Shown here piece by piece: positions 11,110-23,208 of a stretch of DNA of 64,000 nt (within the stretch, counting starts at the first letter, position 1; every line of letters starts with the position of its first letter). This stretch comes from Pseudoscleropodium purum (lineage: Eukaryota > Streptophyta > Bryopsida > Hypnales > Brachytheciaceae), in NCBI GenBank assembly GCA_963969395.1, contig OZ017796.1:41282243-41346242 (forward strand). The letters are read 5' to 3'. The translations under genes were made by a program, and so were the position numbers. Under the pieces are notes generated by a model. That model was not told where the DNA came from. It did not search any database and saw nothing but the letters and a program-made list of their open reading frames with translations.

Positions 11110-12111
11110 TTGCGAGACGTTAAGTACCGGCCAGGGAGAATTGACCCCTCTATTGCCCCACCAGAGGGTAATTGTCAAAAATTGCCCCCTATTTTGTGCC
11201 GCTTAAATTTTGTATTCCATCATGTCCCTTGGCTAATTTGGGGTCTCTGATTGCAAATATGAATTTAGAATTTACCCCGCAGGAGGCTCGGGCAGCCAGG
11301 CCGTCCTTCAACCCGCTTGACGCTCAGATCTGACCTTCCCGCGCCACCTCCCTCGTCCTCGTCCTCTTCGTCTCCCTCGTCCCTGTCTGCAGTCTGTAAC
11401 GCTTGTGCTCGTCGATGTGTGCAGCGCTCCTTTGTGCTCCTCCTACAGTGTTGCACATGGCCGTGAAACTAATGCCAACGATTGCCTCCAGTTTGCTATA
11501 CAAACATCCAATTGCAATGTAAAATACACGAACACAAGCCACCCCATGATCGTTGTCTACATGAACGATGTTTATGACAATATCCAAGGGCCAGATGGTC
11601 TAACATTATCTTTCAACATTATAAAGGTAACTGGTTACCTTCTCATGTCTTTGAATAAACCCAAAGATTGCAGCAAAGTAAAGTGGTTACCTTCTCTTCC
11701 AGAAAAGCAAGAAGATTTGTCTTATGTGGAACCTCATTTTCAAAATCTCTACCCAATAGATTCATGTCTGAAACGAAAACACTGTCACTACGAAGAACTT
11801 TCAATTAGAATCTTCTTTTGTAAAACTTGTGTGTTGCTACATCCCAAGATGTAAATCTCAAACTCCATGTTCACAAAAGCATACGGCATACTTGTAGAAC
11901 ACAATGCTTGCTAGCCTCTTCAAATAAAATTGCACTTGAAATTCAACGTTGTTTTTGACAGTTTTTCCGGCTAAGCCTTGAGCCTCAGCGACCAAGACTT
12001 CGATTATCACCAAAGCCAGGATGTAATCTAGAATGAAAGTGTTGGACCAGGATCCCGGGGACTACTACACAGACACGCGTTTGGCTCTGGGGGGTACTTA
12101 ACGTCTCGCAA
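11110..12111. mobile_element. TIR element, Mutator-like or Pack-MULE candidate
   Basis: A perfect 19-bp inverted repeat (ttgcgagacgttaagtacc at 11110-11128 and its complement at 12093-12111) bounds 1,002 bp that are missing from duplicate B, giving an empty-site comparison. Left flank aagcatatt recurs on the right as aagc, five extra bases, atatt. That is compatible with a 9-bp target duplication typical of Mutator-like elements. No transposase is present. Inside is a GC-rich block (11270-11500) and a 149-residue plus frame (11405-11854). Its first 75 residues look gene-derived and end at a GTAACT donor-like site, as in Pack-MULE capture. The source gene was not recognised. Confidence 0.7.
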
Positions 12112-12180
12112 GCAGCGAATATTATCAAAGAATCTGTTCAAATCGTTCAAGTCGCTCTGAATAGGCGGGCTTCTACTATT

Positions 12181-12724
12181 GCGGGCCGGAGCAAGTTGCG
12201 TACTTCTCCGAACATGATCGCAGCTTCCCGCCCTCCGAGCCACGGTTTCCACTCTGCAAGCAGGACGCTTCCATCCTGAGAAACGTGGGAAGTTGCAAAG
12301 CTTCGTCAAAGGTACAATCTTTCAAAGGTACCTTTGCTAACCAGTGTTTCTCTTTTCTTCAAGAGTATTTCGGCTTTGGAGGTGCTCCACAGTCATCAGT
12401 TGCGTCAAATTCTGACGGTCTTGTCTGTGCTTGCCCGCCTTCGAGGTTGAGATTAAGGCTGCCGGTAATGGTTGGGTTGGGTTCTGGTACCGTTCTAACG
12501 ATATTTTCTGCTTGTCACCATTATCGAGAATCCGTTATAAGTGAAGCGGATCTCTTGCTGTCGCGCCGAACAGCTCATAGATCGTAGGGCTTCTTGTTCT
12601 TGTTCTTGCCATTAATTGGGTACAACTGTATTTCCACCTCCCGCGTTGGGTTCGTTTCCAGAGCGACGGCCAAATCCTAAGCGGGACTGGCTGGCTTATA
12701 CGGTTTTGTGTCATATGATTATCC
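12181..12724. other. Spacer upstream of ubiquitin-like copy 2
   Basis: Moderately GC-rich, with several short frames on both strands. I see no domain or conserved copy elsewhere in the window, and no gene is supported. Confidence 0.4.
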
Positions 12725-12988
12725 AAGAATCACCTCGCAAGTTTTACTCCTTATAAAGATCGAAATGATACTTGTTCCGGTTGAATGAGACGTTGCAATG
12801 ACTGACCTTCTTTATATTTGTACGACTGCAGAGTGGCGTGCAAGCGGTTTAGGGTTGGCGACAAGCGGTGAGTTCCGTGCAAGTGGATTTTACACTGGGA
12901 ATTAATAATCGCTTAGTGAGACCATCTCCGAAGAAGTTTCGACTAAAATCTGATCTGACCTGTTCCAACACTGAAAAAAAAAGGCACA
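12725..12988 (+). promoter_or_regulatory. Duplicated 5' region of ubiquitin-like gene
   Basis: This block is colinear with 34500-34765 upstream of copy 4. Shared stretches include one around aatgatacttg, a tttagggttgg-like telo-box neighbourhood, and tgttccaacactgaa just before the ATG. Conservation up to the start codon indicates that promoter and 5' UTR were duplicated with the gene. No TATA box or factor site is claimed. Confidence 0.5.
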
Positions 12989-14066
12989 ATGCGGATTTTT
13001 GTCGTAACTCTGACTGGGAAGATAATCATTATACAGGTGGAGAGCTCGGACACTATTTACAGTGTGAAGTTGAAGATTCAAGACAAAGAAGGAATACCTC
13101 CTGATCAGCCAAGGTTGATTAATGCTCTACGTGAACTTGAAGATGGTAGAACCTTAGCTGACTATGGTATAGGAAACGAATCCACGCTTCACCTGGTACT
13201 CAGGTCCCGTGGAGGCGGCCATTTTACTCGCTTTGTGGACTTGGAGAACAAGGATGCCTTGCAGAGGATCGCCTTCACTTATGACCAAGGACACCCCTGG
13301 TGCAGAGTTACCAGCGGTCTAAGCATTGAAGGGAAGTGCACACGGTCGTCGTGCACACTATTTGCCAAGAGGTTCATCTCCCCTAAGCAATTTTGTGCTT
13401 TCGACATCACCATAGAGAGATCAACTTGTCCAGGGTGTCGCTGCACCATCGAGGCCAGTACTTGTGGATTCACAGATTGCAAGTGGATGTATTCAGGACG
13501 CAAGCGAGGATCTGCAGTTGAAATCACGAGCGAGTGGAAGGTTGCAGGGGACGAATACGAGCGATTTCGTGAAGCTGGTAAGTAATTTAGTTGTGTGAGA
13601 TTGTGTTTGAATGATTGCCTTGAGCCACCTGTTGGATGTCCTTGACCAACTGCTTTAAACTGATGCGTCAGGCAATGTGGCTGATTGGGAGGTTCTCATC
13701 ATCACAGCGAAACCGAACCCTTCACCTCGACCACAATGTGTGATGTGTTTGCTTGACATGCGCTGGGAAGACGGTTACCAGAGTTTAGAATGTGGGTGTC
13801 GATTCCACAGGGATTGTGTGACCTCCTGGAAGGTCCGTGAAACCCACTGCCCCACCTGCAGAGTAGAAATCTGTAGTCCAAACATTTCTGCAGAAGGCAG
13901 AGAAGCTACGCCAGACATTTCTACAGAAGGTAAGCTAGTCATTTCTGTGGAACGTAGAAAAATTAGGGCAAACAATTCCGTAGAAGGTACGAGGCCGAAG
14001 ACAAGAAGCCGTTTCTGGAGACTTTGGATGAGGTTAAAGCCGGTCTGCACTTCAACACGACGGTAA
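12989..14066 (+). CDS. Ubiquitin-like domain/RING-type zinc finger protein (copy 2)
   Basis: Two exons, 12989-13577 and 13672-14066, flank a 94-bp GT-AG intron (GTAAGT ... CAG). The product is 327 residues. Residues 1-77 are ubiquitin-like and still end in RSRGGG, close to ubiquitin LRLRGG. Residues 78-196 form a zinc-binding middle with Cys117/122 (C-x4-C), Cys147/150 (CPGC) and Cys159/164 (C-x4-C). This part resembles a widespread uncharacterised eukaryotic family that follows a ubiquitin fold with a GLxxEGKC motif. Exon 2 adds a RING-like finger at 219-259 (CVMC, CGC-x2-H-x2-C, CPTC), a C4HC3 ligand order. The tail has about four degenerate copies of a 30-45 bp repeat. A ubiquitin-ligase or ubiquitin-binding role is inferred from the domains. 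The whole gene plus flanks is duplicated at 34766; decayed relatives lie at 4403 and 15670. Confidence 0.85.
13878..14003 (+). repeat. Coding minisatellite in ubiquitin-like copy 2
   Basis: About four degenerate units built on a core like aaacatttctgcagaagg encode a repeated N/D-I-S-x-E-G pattern after the RING. Copy 4 has one unit and copy 1 about three, so the array changed length between paralogues. Confidence 0.6.
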
Positions 14067-14489
14067 TTAGGAATCCTTCGGTGGGTGTGCACTGGATGAG
14101 TGGATGAATAGCGTAGCACGAAGTATGTGTTAATTAAAGGACCTAATTTGCAATGTGTGCTAAAGCAGTGGACCAAATTTGATGTTTGTGTAAATTAAGG
14201 GGTTCAAGTTACAGCATGTGTGAACTGGAGTTCCAAATTTGCATCTGGATCACTTCCTTGGGCTTGCTCTCCCAGCTCTTATCTGAAGTGCTGAAAGACT
14301 CTGTTCCTAAATTAGTAGAAGAATGAAGTAGGGTACATGAGCAATTGGGGAGCATGCAAATGTTGTTCCACACTAAGTTTTGCACTCAGGCTATGATCAT
14401 AACCAATTACAACAGTTACTGGCTGTGAATAGTTACTGCTCCGTAATATAAGGTATACATTATTTTCATAAGATTTTATTGGCTATATA

Positions 14490-15660
14490 AAGAGGAGTTC
14501 ATTTTTTAATTAAAAAATCATATACTTTATTCTATATTTGGTTGCTTAAACAACCATGTAATTAATGTTTAAGAAATCATTCACATGAAGTATAGAGGGA
14601 CTTTGTATAGCTTATTATGGGATTGTCATAGTGTCAACACCATGTATTTGAGCTTGTTTTTTTATATGTATAAACTTTTGTAAGAAAAAAAGAACTCTAT
14701 AATATATAGAAGTGATATGATAATAAGTGTTCCAAATTGGTGTTTTAGATAACATTGATGCATTGCAATTGTGAGTTAGGGACTTTTTTATAGTCTGAAA
14801 TGGTATATATTTTCAAGTGTCCCTATCAAAGTCCTATTTTATTATAATCTTTTTCTTTTGGCTAATCCCTTTGCTATGGAATCTTATACATGTGTGTGTT
14901 TTTTATTATAATATTTTATAAGAATATAAAATTATTCTAAAATATAGTTTGATGGAATTCTACCACTTGCAAGAACACCCAAATTATAAATTGAAACTTC
15001 AACTAATATTTATGGCCTACAGTTTTTCATATTTTATCCATATCCATCTAAATCAAATATATAGGAGCCGACCTATATATAGGTGCCACTATAGATCTTG
15101 GTCATTGCATTTACACTTTTCTTTGGCATTCAAAGACCACCCTTTTCCTAGAGACTAACTTACTTTACGCAAATCCCTTGAAAGTCCTTATTTTCAGGAC
15201 TCTTAGCATTCAGAAGGCTGGGCCATTTAGTTTCCATAGACTTGTTGAGTACCAAAATGTTACATTTTTCAATCTCTGAAATGTGACATTTTTACAAGTT
15301 GTCTTTTGCACACAAAAATTGTTCAACATTGGTAGGATTTGAATTCTATTCAAATCTTAGAATGAAAAATAGGATTCCTAGTTCTTGGAAGAATTCAGTT
15401 AATGCACAACAGTTCAATGCTCTTCAAGGAAATCCACAAATACCCTTTTCCATGCTTCAAATCGCTTAGGAATATAGTCATTAAGTACTTCAAATAGGAG
15501 CTAGAAGACCAAGTGTAGTAAGTGATCTTGATGCAAATCAAATCTTCTACTTGACACATGCTGTAAACTAATTGTTTGAAATTGAAAAGTATTCCTCTAC
15601 TAAGTAACCACTTTTCAATGCAAAAGTCCCCCAAAACTAGTTCTTGAATTCACCCTATTG
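14490..15660. other. AT-rich spacer
   Basis: No gene is supported. The homology shared with the 3' flank of copy 4 ends near 14490, just after a ggctatataaa motif present in both. A perfect 14-bp palindrome acctatatataggt sits at 15071-15084; such words are expected occasionally in this composition. Confidence 0.5.
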
Positions 15661-15669
15661 ATCTTCATT

Positions 15670-16620
15670 ACCTTTTGCATAAATGTTTGGCCTACACATT
15701 TCTACTTTGTAGGTAGGGTAGTGAGTTTCACGAGTCTCCCAATGAGCCACACAATCACTATGGAATTGACACCTACATTGTAAAATCTGGTGCTTTTCAT
15801 CGAAGGACATGTCATACAAACACATCACACTATGGTCAAAGTGCAGAGCTGCACCTCGTTCTAATGATGAGGACCTCCCAATCCATCACATTGCTTGATG
15901 CAAAATTACGGGCAACATTACACAACTTAGCATGACTTGCAACATGTGGCTCAATCAAGGCAATTACCCAAACAAAGACTTGCATGCATGTTTCACTTGT
16001 CCATAAATTTGTGAACTTACCAACTTTAGGAAACTGCTCATATTCTAAACCAACCTTTTGCCATGCGCTAGTGATTTCAAAGCCAAATCTTCATTTGCTT
16101 CTTGAATACATCCACTCACAATTTATGAATCCACAAGTAATGGCCTTCATGGTCTAGCTACAAATTGAACACCGAGATTTGTCTGCGGTGATGTTGAAAT
16201 TACAGTATGCCTTCAGGGAGATGATCCTCTTGCCATATGCTTGATACAACTTGCGTTTGCATTTCCCTTAAATGTTCAAATTGCCGGTAACTTTACTCCA
16301 CTTTTGTCCTTGATTGTATGTGAAGGCGATCCTCTGCAAAGCATCCTTATTCTCCAAGTCCACAAATTGAGTCACATACTGACTTCCGTGGAGCTTGATT
16401 ACTAGGTGAAGTGTAGAATTCTCGACCATATTATATTTAGCTATAGTTTTGTGATTCTTGAGTTGCTTACGACTACAAATCAATTTTTGTTGATGACAGA
16501 GAAAACCTTCTTTATCCTCAATCTTCATCTTCAGGTCCTAAGTAGTGCTTACACTTTCTGCCTCTATGGTGAATATCTTCTATATTAAGGATCTGACAAC
16601 AAACTTTGTTGTGCCTCTTT
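15670..16620 (-). pseudogene. Ubiquitin-like/RING protein, copy 3, decayed
   Basis: On the minus strand the same gene is recognisable end to end but broken. A partial ubiquitin-like segment and the [17 protein letters not shown] block are readable at 16528-16268, ending in a stop. The zinc-binding middle (about 16260-16030) and RING finger (about 15850-15690) are visible only with frameshifts. Many CpG-to-TpG-type differences from copy 2 make it more AT-rich, as expected for a methylated silent copy. It is inverted relative to copy 2, about 1.6 kb away. Confidence 0.8.
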
Positions 16621-17129
16621 TTCCGTATGGGAACCACTGCCGTGACAAGGGGAGATGGATGCACCATAGAAGATCAAGTTAGAAACCCAGAGAAGAAGAA
16701 ACTCTATGTAACAACAAACATTCCCTACACAAGGAAAAGAAACCCAATACCGACAAACTTTCGCTAAGCTCATAGATAGGCTTGCACAAATATGATGTGT
16801 AGAATATGGTCCAATTGACTACATCGTCGCTTACAATTCCTCTCCCAATTAAATCCCTTAAATTCATTAAATTGTTGGTATTCCATGATTTAGGCGCGAG
16901 GCCTGAAACGTAAGTCTATTTTAGTCCTAGTTTTAATAGAGCATTATATTATGTAGATGGATGTCAATACATCACAATTCTAGGACCAAAAGTTGCGCAA
17001 ATTGAACTAAATTGGCAGTTACATTGTAGAGAATTTTTATATTCTATAGAGTGGCAACAATTGTTCTTGGATTTCGTGGAAACACTACTAGAATCTTGGG
17101 TGGAAACAGTGTCTAGCAAGGGAGAAAGC
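16621..17129. other. Spacer without recognised content
   Basis: Short frames only (about 62 residues on the minus strand). Nothing is supported. Confidence 0.4.
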
Positions 17130-17480
17130 TACATGCTTCGCTGTCAAGGCCGTGTATTCACCCTAAGTGATTAGACAAGCCTCAGACGCCTTTCTAATGT
17201 TTGATGGTATAGACTTATATACCCCCTATCGAGCAATTCATGTGGCCTCATCCTAGCTTCGTTGTTGCCTAGATAAAGGCTTGCCAAACTACCCTTCACG
17301 GTGCTCCGATCATACCCACCTTGTGGAACTTCCCAACTTTTTGAGTTTTTGTAATGTTCACCCAGCCTACCATCCCTCCATCTTCCTGCCTTGCCCATCC
17401 GAAGTTTGTATGTTCTTTCCACATCGATCCTCACAGTAATATATCATTCTGAAGTTTGAAGAGTGTTCAAGAGTAGATTC
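17130..17480 (-). repeat. LTR-like dispersed repeat, minus copy
   Basis: The reverse complement of this segment matches 19060-19360 over about 300 bp. Shared stretches include gaagggtagtttggcaag, followed by a tagg(c)-aac-rich part and a TATA-like tatataagtc (about 17208-17218) in this copy. It is promoter-like and non-coding, as in a retrotransposon LTR, but no TG...CA boundary, PBS or target duplication was identified. Confidence 0.5.
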
Positions 17481-19059
17481 CCCATTCCTAGTTATTTTAG
17501 GAAATATTAGTTTGTGCATCTCCTTTTTAGAACTTGGAACCTTGCCAATTGAATTGAAATTGCCTTGAGCGTTATGACGGCTTTGAAGGTGCATTGGTTG
17601 TCACCGAGCCTTGTTATATTCTTTTACATTGCGATTGAGCAAGTTCTCGGAAGCGTATATGATGAAATCCCTTGTCGAAAGCTGTGTGATCATTGCTATT
17701 AATCAAAACATTCATTCTTGCTACTAGAAACAAGACTGTTAAATTGGCTCTGTTCATGACACACAACTTTGAAAACTTGTAATTTTGGAGGTTTTGTCTA
17801 GATTGAGGTGGTCATATATAGTATGCACTACCTAAAAAATTTCTATTTCAGAAAATGAATTAGTGGCAACCCTATTAATGTTATGTTCCTTAAAAATGTT
17901 GTGAAAGTGTTACCACAAGGTCGATTAATCACCTTAGGGTGCAAATCTTAGTCTTTCAATTCATTCGGACACCAACTTATAATTAACTTTGTCCACTTCT
18001 TCCTCCTAGAAAATTCATTTTCTTTTGGGTCGGAAGTCTTTTTTCCAAGTGACGTAGTTCATGATGTATGGAATATCTTGAAGTGAATATTAGTACGTTG
18101 AGAATCAATGAATTCTCTAAGCAGCAACAAATCTTGCTTTCTATAGCTAAGGCTTTGTTATTTAATAGGAAAATTGAAAGTGTATAGTGACGCCTCTATT
18201 TTTTGGCGCTCACATACAAGAAGAAATTCCAAAAAACAATCACAGCTAGGCACTTGCATAGCAAGCACGTTGATTAGTCCAAAGTTTGCTCGTTGTTGGA
18301 CGTGCAATGTTCCAAGCCCTAAAAATTTACCTTGCAAGGATTTCAACCACTTGCACATACTAACATTGTGTAGAAGAGAAATCTTACTTTTGTGCCCATG
18401 GAAATGCCACTATAATTTTACATTCACAGTACATTATCATTAGCTTTCAAGATAGGGACGAGGGTCACTTTTGTGTCACCCCATAACTTCATGATCGTGG
18501 AAGTTAGGGAGAGTCTATCTACATTTTTGCAACTATTAAGTTAAGTTATTTGCAATTGTAAAACAAGAAAACTTGTAATTCACAATTGTTTGGTAGTGAA
18601 TGAAGTTTAGAGGCACTAGTATGTCACTTGACTATTCTAGACCACAAGTTGACATAGAATGCCCAGAAAAGGACACAATGGCATGTGCTTGCCACATTAC
18701 ACATTGAATATTGTTCTATTTTGGAGGAAACTCAACATTGCTGCATTGATAATTTGAAAGCAGCTTGTGGGATTAAAAAATGTTTGGAATCTGATGAATT
18801 GTGGAAACCAGGTCAAATGGTATATATTGCTTTAGTATCAGTAAATTGGCACTTATGGAAGACCTCAAACCTATTGCACTAGACGTCCAATAATGGAGCT
18901 ATCACTCTTTGGAACTGATCCTTGAAATTGAACAAACTGTAACAAATTTGCATAAAGAGATCCAAACGACTAACAAGTCATAAGCTTACTTGAGACAATT
19001 AAATCCTCGTCATTGCCAACTCCCAATTGACAAACATAGTTCTTGAATCAAATATGGAA
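17481..19059. other. Spacer between inverted LTR-like repeats
   Basis: No coding region is supported. The longest frames (89 residues plus at 18174, 66 residues minus at 18158) overlap each other and lack motifs. Confidence 0.4.
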
Positions 19060-19360
19060 TGCTTGAAGACTCTTCAAGCTTGAGAATGATACACTACTGT
19101 AAGGATCAACGACGTGGAAAGACAAGAACATGTAAGCTCTAGATGGGCAAGGCGAGAAGATTGAAGGGTGGTAGGGTGCACATTACAGAAAGCTGGGAAG
19201 TTTCACGAGCTGGGTATTATTGGAGCTTTGTGAAGGGTAGTTTGGCAAGTCTTTCTCTAGGCAGCGAAGAAGTTGGAATGAGGCAGGGTCCAAGTTGTGT
19301 AAATTGCTCCATGGGGATACATAACGTCTTGCCTATCACATGCAATTGGGACTGAAATAG
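19060..19360 (+). repeat. LTR-like dispersed repeat, plus copy
   Basis: This is the inverted partner of 17130-17480 and carries the same gaagggtagtttggcaag block at about 19225. Together the two could be remnants of LTRs of separate insertions. They are not the LTR of the gypsy element that follows. Confidence 0.5.
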
Positions 19361-19814
19361 AATCTTTGATGTCAAACTGGCTTATTCCTTGATACTCAAA
19401 TAACTTGAAACACTAATTATTGTGGAGGACTTGCAATGTCAACTGCAGCAAAAGAAGGGAGGGTATTTAGTGCCCTCAGCTGCTCTACAAGCATTTAATT
19501 TCCTTGCAAGGTGGAGGTTCATCCCGCCCGTTTGCCATAGGTGATTAGGTGGAAGCTCCCCAACCAGCTTCGTTGGAGATCATCGCCACATACTTAGTCT
19601 TTGCAATGAACATACATTTAGTCATTTCAGTGTGCATCAAAGGGGAAATTTCCAATGTGCTCAAGTCTGGGCAATAGATATTCAATGTGAAATTGACTGG
19701 GACTACGACTATGCCATATTTAACTAGTTTGGCTAGAGAAGTAACACAGCTTGGGCTAGTGCGCAATAAGATAAACTAGCGTATGATAGGCATAATGACT
19801 AGTTGGAAAAAAGG
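19361..19814. other. Spacer upstream of gypsy pol
   Basis: No similarity was noticed to the gag-protease end at 26700-26880, so it does not extend the element. A 73-residue minus frame at 19545-19766 has no recognised motif. Confidence 0.4.
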
Positions 19815-22800
19815 GGAGGCTAGGGTGACTATGGAGTGCACCAAAAGTATCATAAAGTATTAGAAAGATTTAAGGATGTTTTGATCAATGAGTTGCCTCA
19901 AGAGTTGCCTCCAAGTAGAGAGGTGGATCATAAGATTGAGTTGGAGCTAAGAACTAAGCCACCTAACAAGACACCTTATAAACTTAATCAAAAAGAACTT
20001 GAGGAGCTAAAGAGGCAAATAACTTAACTTCTCACACAAGGTACATCAAACCAAGCAAATCACCATTTGGAGTGCTGGTGCTCTTTGTGAGCAAGAAAGA
20101 TGGTCAATTGCAAATGTGCATTGACTATCGTGCTCTGAACAAGGTCACCGTGAAAAACAACTATCCCTTGCCCAGGATGGACAACTTAATGGATAGATTG
20201 GAAGGGCTAAGTACTTCAACAAAATTGACTTGAAGTTAGGATATTATCAAATCCGCATAAGTGAAGTGGATGTGCCCAAAATGGCTATGAGGACAAGGTA
20301 TGGATCTTGTGAATTCCTAGTCATACCGTTCAAATTGTCTAATGCCCTCGCCACCTTCACAACGCTCATGAATGGTTTATTTCATGAGATGCTAGATTAG
20401 TATGTAGTCATCTACATTGATGATATTTTGGTGTTCTCCAAAATGAAAGAGTAACATGCACAAGATGTAGCGAGAGTCTTGACCAAGTTGCGTGAGTACA
20501 AGCTCTATACAAATGCCAAGAAGAACGAGTTCTTTTTGGAGGAGTTAGAGTTTTTGGAACATGTACTGAGTGTAGAAGGAATGAAACTGGACCCCAAGAA
20601 ATTTGAAGCTATTGTGAGCTGGGAAGTGCCACAAATGTATAAGGAGGTGAAGTTGTTTCTAGGCTTGGCAAACTACTATTGAAAATTTATCAAAAAAATT
20701 TCCAAGGTAGTAGTGCTACTTTTTGACTTGCTGGTGAAGGAGGGCAAGGCCCTAAAATGGACCGAAGCAAGTGATGCAGCATTCCAAAAGCTTAAGAAAC
20801 TCTTGTCAAGTGTGGGTGTGCTTAAGTACCCAAAGTTTGGTAGACCATTCGAGGTGCACATCGACGCAAGTGACTTCACGATCAATGGGGTCTTGATGTA
20901 AGAAAGACACCCGATTGTTTATGAAAGCAAGAAATTGAGTGGGTGCCAATTAAGGTGGCCAAACCATGAAAAGGAGTTGTACACCATGGTGCATTGCCTC
21001 AAGGCATGGCGACACTATGTAGGTAGAATGAAGACTAATGTTTTCATAGATAATATCTCACTCAAGTACTTGGAGTCTAAAGCACAAGCAACTCCAATAC
21101 TTGGAGTCTACAGCACAAGCAAGGTGGTATGACACCATCGTCTCAATGGATGTGGAGCTGATTCACAACCCAAGATGAGACAACTTGGTACTGGATGCAC
21201 TAAGTAGAAGAGAAGAGGGGTTGACACCGCGCATAGTACTACTAGTGGAGCAAGAAGAAGAAGATGACGCACAATGTTGCTTCTTGCAAAGGGTGCGCGA
21301 GGCTATGAGGGATGATCCGGATGCCATCACTTACAACCACTTGTTTGACAAGTGCAAGGACTTGGTGAAGGAACTAGTTGCATCCAAGCGCATCCACCAA
21401 CTAAAAAGGAAAAACAGACTGCATTATTTCAAGCAGACCTGTCTCTATATTCCACAAGGGGATTTGAGGAAAATGTTGCTGCATGATTATTATGACATGC
21501 CCATGGTGGGACACAAGGGTGTCTTGGTCACGGTGGTAGAGTTGAAGAAGCAATATTTCTGGCCCCTCATGGATATGGATGTGGAAGATTATGTGAAATC
21601 ATGCGCAAAGTGCTAGATGAGTAAGCACAACATGCAAGGGAGAGTGGGCAAAGTGTTGCCATTATCAATTTCCCAACGGCCGTTTCACTCCATTACAATG
21701 GATTTTTTGATAGGAATTCCAAAGGTGGGTGAATATGACTATGTCATGGTTATTGTGTGTAGACTTTCTAAGTGGGCTACCATGATTCCATATCCAAAGA
21801 GTTATATAGCTGAATTAGTGGCCAATTTATTTTATTAGCATTGAGTGAAAGATAGGGGAATCCCATGGAGCATACTAAGTGACAAAGACAAGGTATTTCA
21901 AACCTTGTTCTAGCAACACTTATTGCGAAAGTCAAGTGTAGAACTCACATTGATGATTCCCTTTCGACCGGTGGTAGATGGCCAAATTGAGAGGATAAAT
22001 CACATCATTAATATGTATATGAAGTTGTTTTGTGAAGGTAATCAGTTGGATTGGTTTGAGGTGATCATTGTAGTAGAGTACTGCTACAATACAACACCAA
22101 ATCATTCACACGGTGAAACGCCATTCAAGATAGTGTATGGCCAAGATGCATTGAAGCCAATGGACTTGGTCCGTGGATGGAGCGAGTGGCACTGTGACCA
22201 AGAAAGACTCTCAAGATACTACTTTGAAAATGCAATTCAAGTTGTAGAGTAGCGTGAAGTGCTATTGAGGAATTGCAAGCTTAGGTTGTAGAAAGTGCAG
22301 GAGCATTATTGCAATACCGTTGATAAGCATTGATATGAGGTGGAATTCCAAGTTGGTGAGAAAGTCTGGTTAGACTCTCAAAACTTGAACATATCGCCTG
22401 AAATCTCACTCAAATGGGTTGTCTAATGGATAGGTCCTTTCCCTATCACGAAGATCATTTATAAAGACACTTATGTATTAGATTTGCCAAAGAAAACATG
22501 TAAACCAATACACCTAGTCTTTCACGTATTTTTTTTGAAGAAGTACCATTGAAATGATAGAAACTTGCATTTGTGGTAGGTGCCGCCCTAAGCACTACTT
22601 AAGTACAAGGTTGACAAATCAGTACGTCCGCCCCAAAATAGTGTCCGTAACCTGGATGTCCGTCCTCACGGACGCCAATGGACGCAGTGTTCCTCCCGTC
22701 GTCAGAAGGTGGACGGGCGGGGCGGACAGGGCGGGACGGGATGGACGGGCGGGGCGAATGTCAGCGGACGCTGCGGACACAGCATCCGCATCCAGACGTC

Positions 22801-23208
22801 CCGGACGTCCGATTGTCCTGTCAACCCTGCTTGAGTATAAAACTTGGGATGGGTTATAGGGCAAAATTTAGTCTATCATTGGATCTTAGCAAGTGGGTAC
22901 AAGAGGGAAACAATATAAGTGTATCATGCATGGATATTTTCAATTTGAGTTTGAGTGGATCAATGCAAGTTACCTTGGCCATGTGAAGCATCTTACACAT
23001 GCATAGGATCTTCAAGAAAAGCAGATTGCAAGGGAGAAGAAAGAAGTGGAGAAGCGCAGAGTTAAGAAGAGAAAAAATGCAGAACCACTTGTGGATGACA
23101 ATGACATCCAAGACAGTGATACAAATGAAAATACGGGGCGGAAAAGAGTGGTAGCTAGGCCAAAGCATCGAATGACAAAGAAAATTCAGCAAAGACTTTG
23201 CAAGAGGT
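19815..23208 (+). pseudogene. Ty3/gypsy retrotransposon pol, decayed
   Basis: Successive frames give reverse transcriptase (LPP-x-REVDHKIEL start near 19900, CIDYRALNK near 20120, catalytic YIDDILVFS at about 20410-20440), RNase H (about 20700-21150), integrase with an HHCC zinc region (about 21480-21615) and DDE core (TMDF near 21695, VDGQIERINH near 21975), then a chromo-like segment and Lys/Arg-rich tail to about 23208. At least ten in-frame stops and frameshifts break it. Many stops fall where the family has Gln or Trp (TAG at 20398, 21614, 21836, 22250). A 31-bp unit is tandemly duplicated at 21067-21121. A hAT MITE interrupts it at 22606-22829. The upstream gag-protease half is absent and instead lies downstream of the LTR. 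Confidence 0.85.
22606..22829 (+). mobile_element. Non-autonomous hAT element (MITE), 224 bp
   Basis: Termini caaggttgac and gtcaaccctg are inverted repeats matching the element at 63007-63299. Flanks cttaagta and cttgagta form a 7/8-matching 8-bp target duplication, the hAT hallmark. The inside is strikingly GC- and CpG-rich with many GGACG/CGTCC words against an AT-rich background. It has no coding capacity and lies inside the dead gypsy pol tail. Confidence 0.8.

Larger units (their letters stand above)
7150..12180 (+). repeat. Segmental duplicate A (kinase unit)
   Basis: This segment matches 27280-30437 in inverse orientation from just upstream of the kinase leader to about 12180. Differences between the copies: about 717 bp (7618-8334) is absent from B, and the 1.0-kb insert at 11110-12111 is absent from B. 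Identity is uneven: about 97-98% from about 8380 to 10200, but only about 82% in the 3' flank, where B shows many C-to-T type changes. A triplet of gcggttt followed by agggttt (about 7426-7450) is a telo-box-like motif present only in A. Confidence 0.85.
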
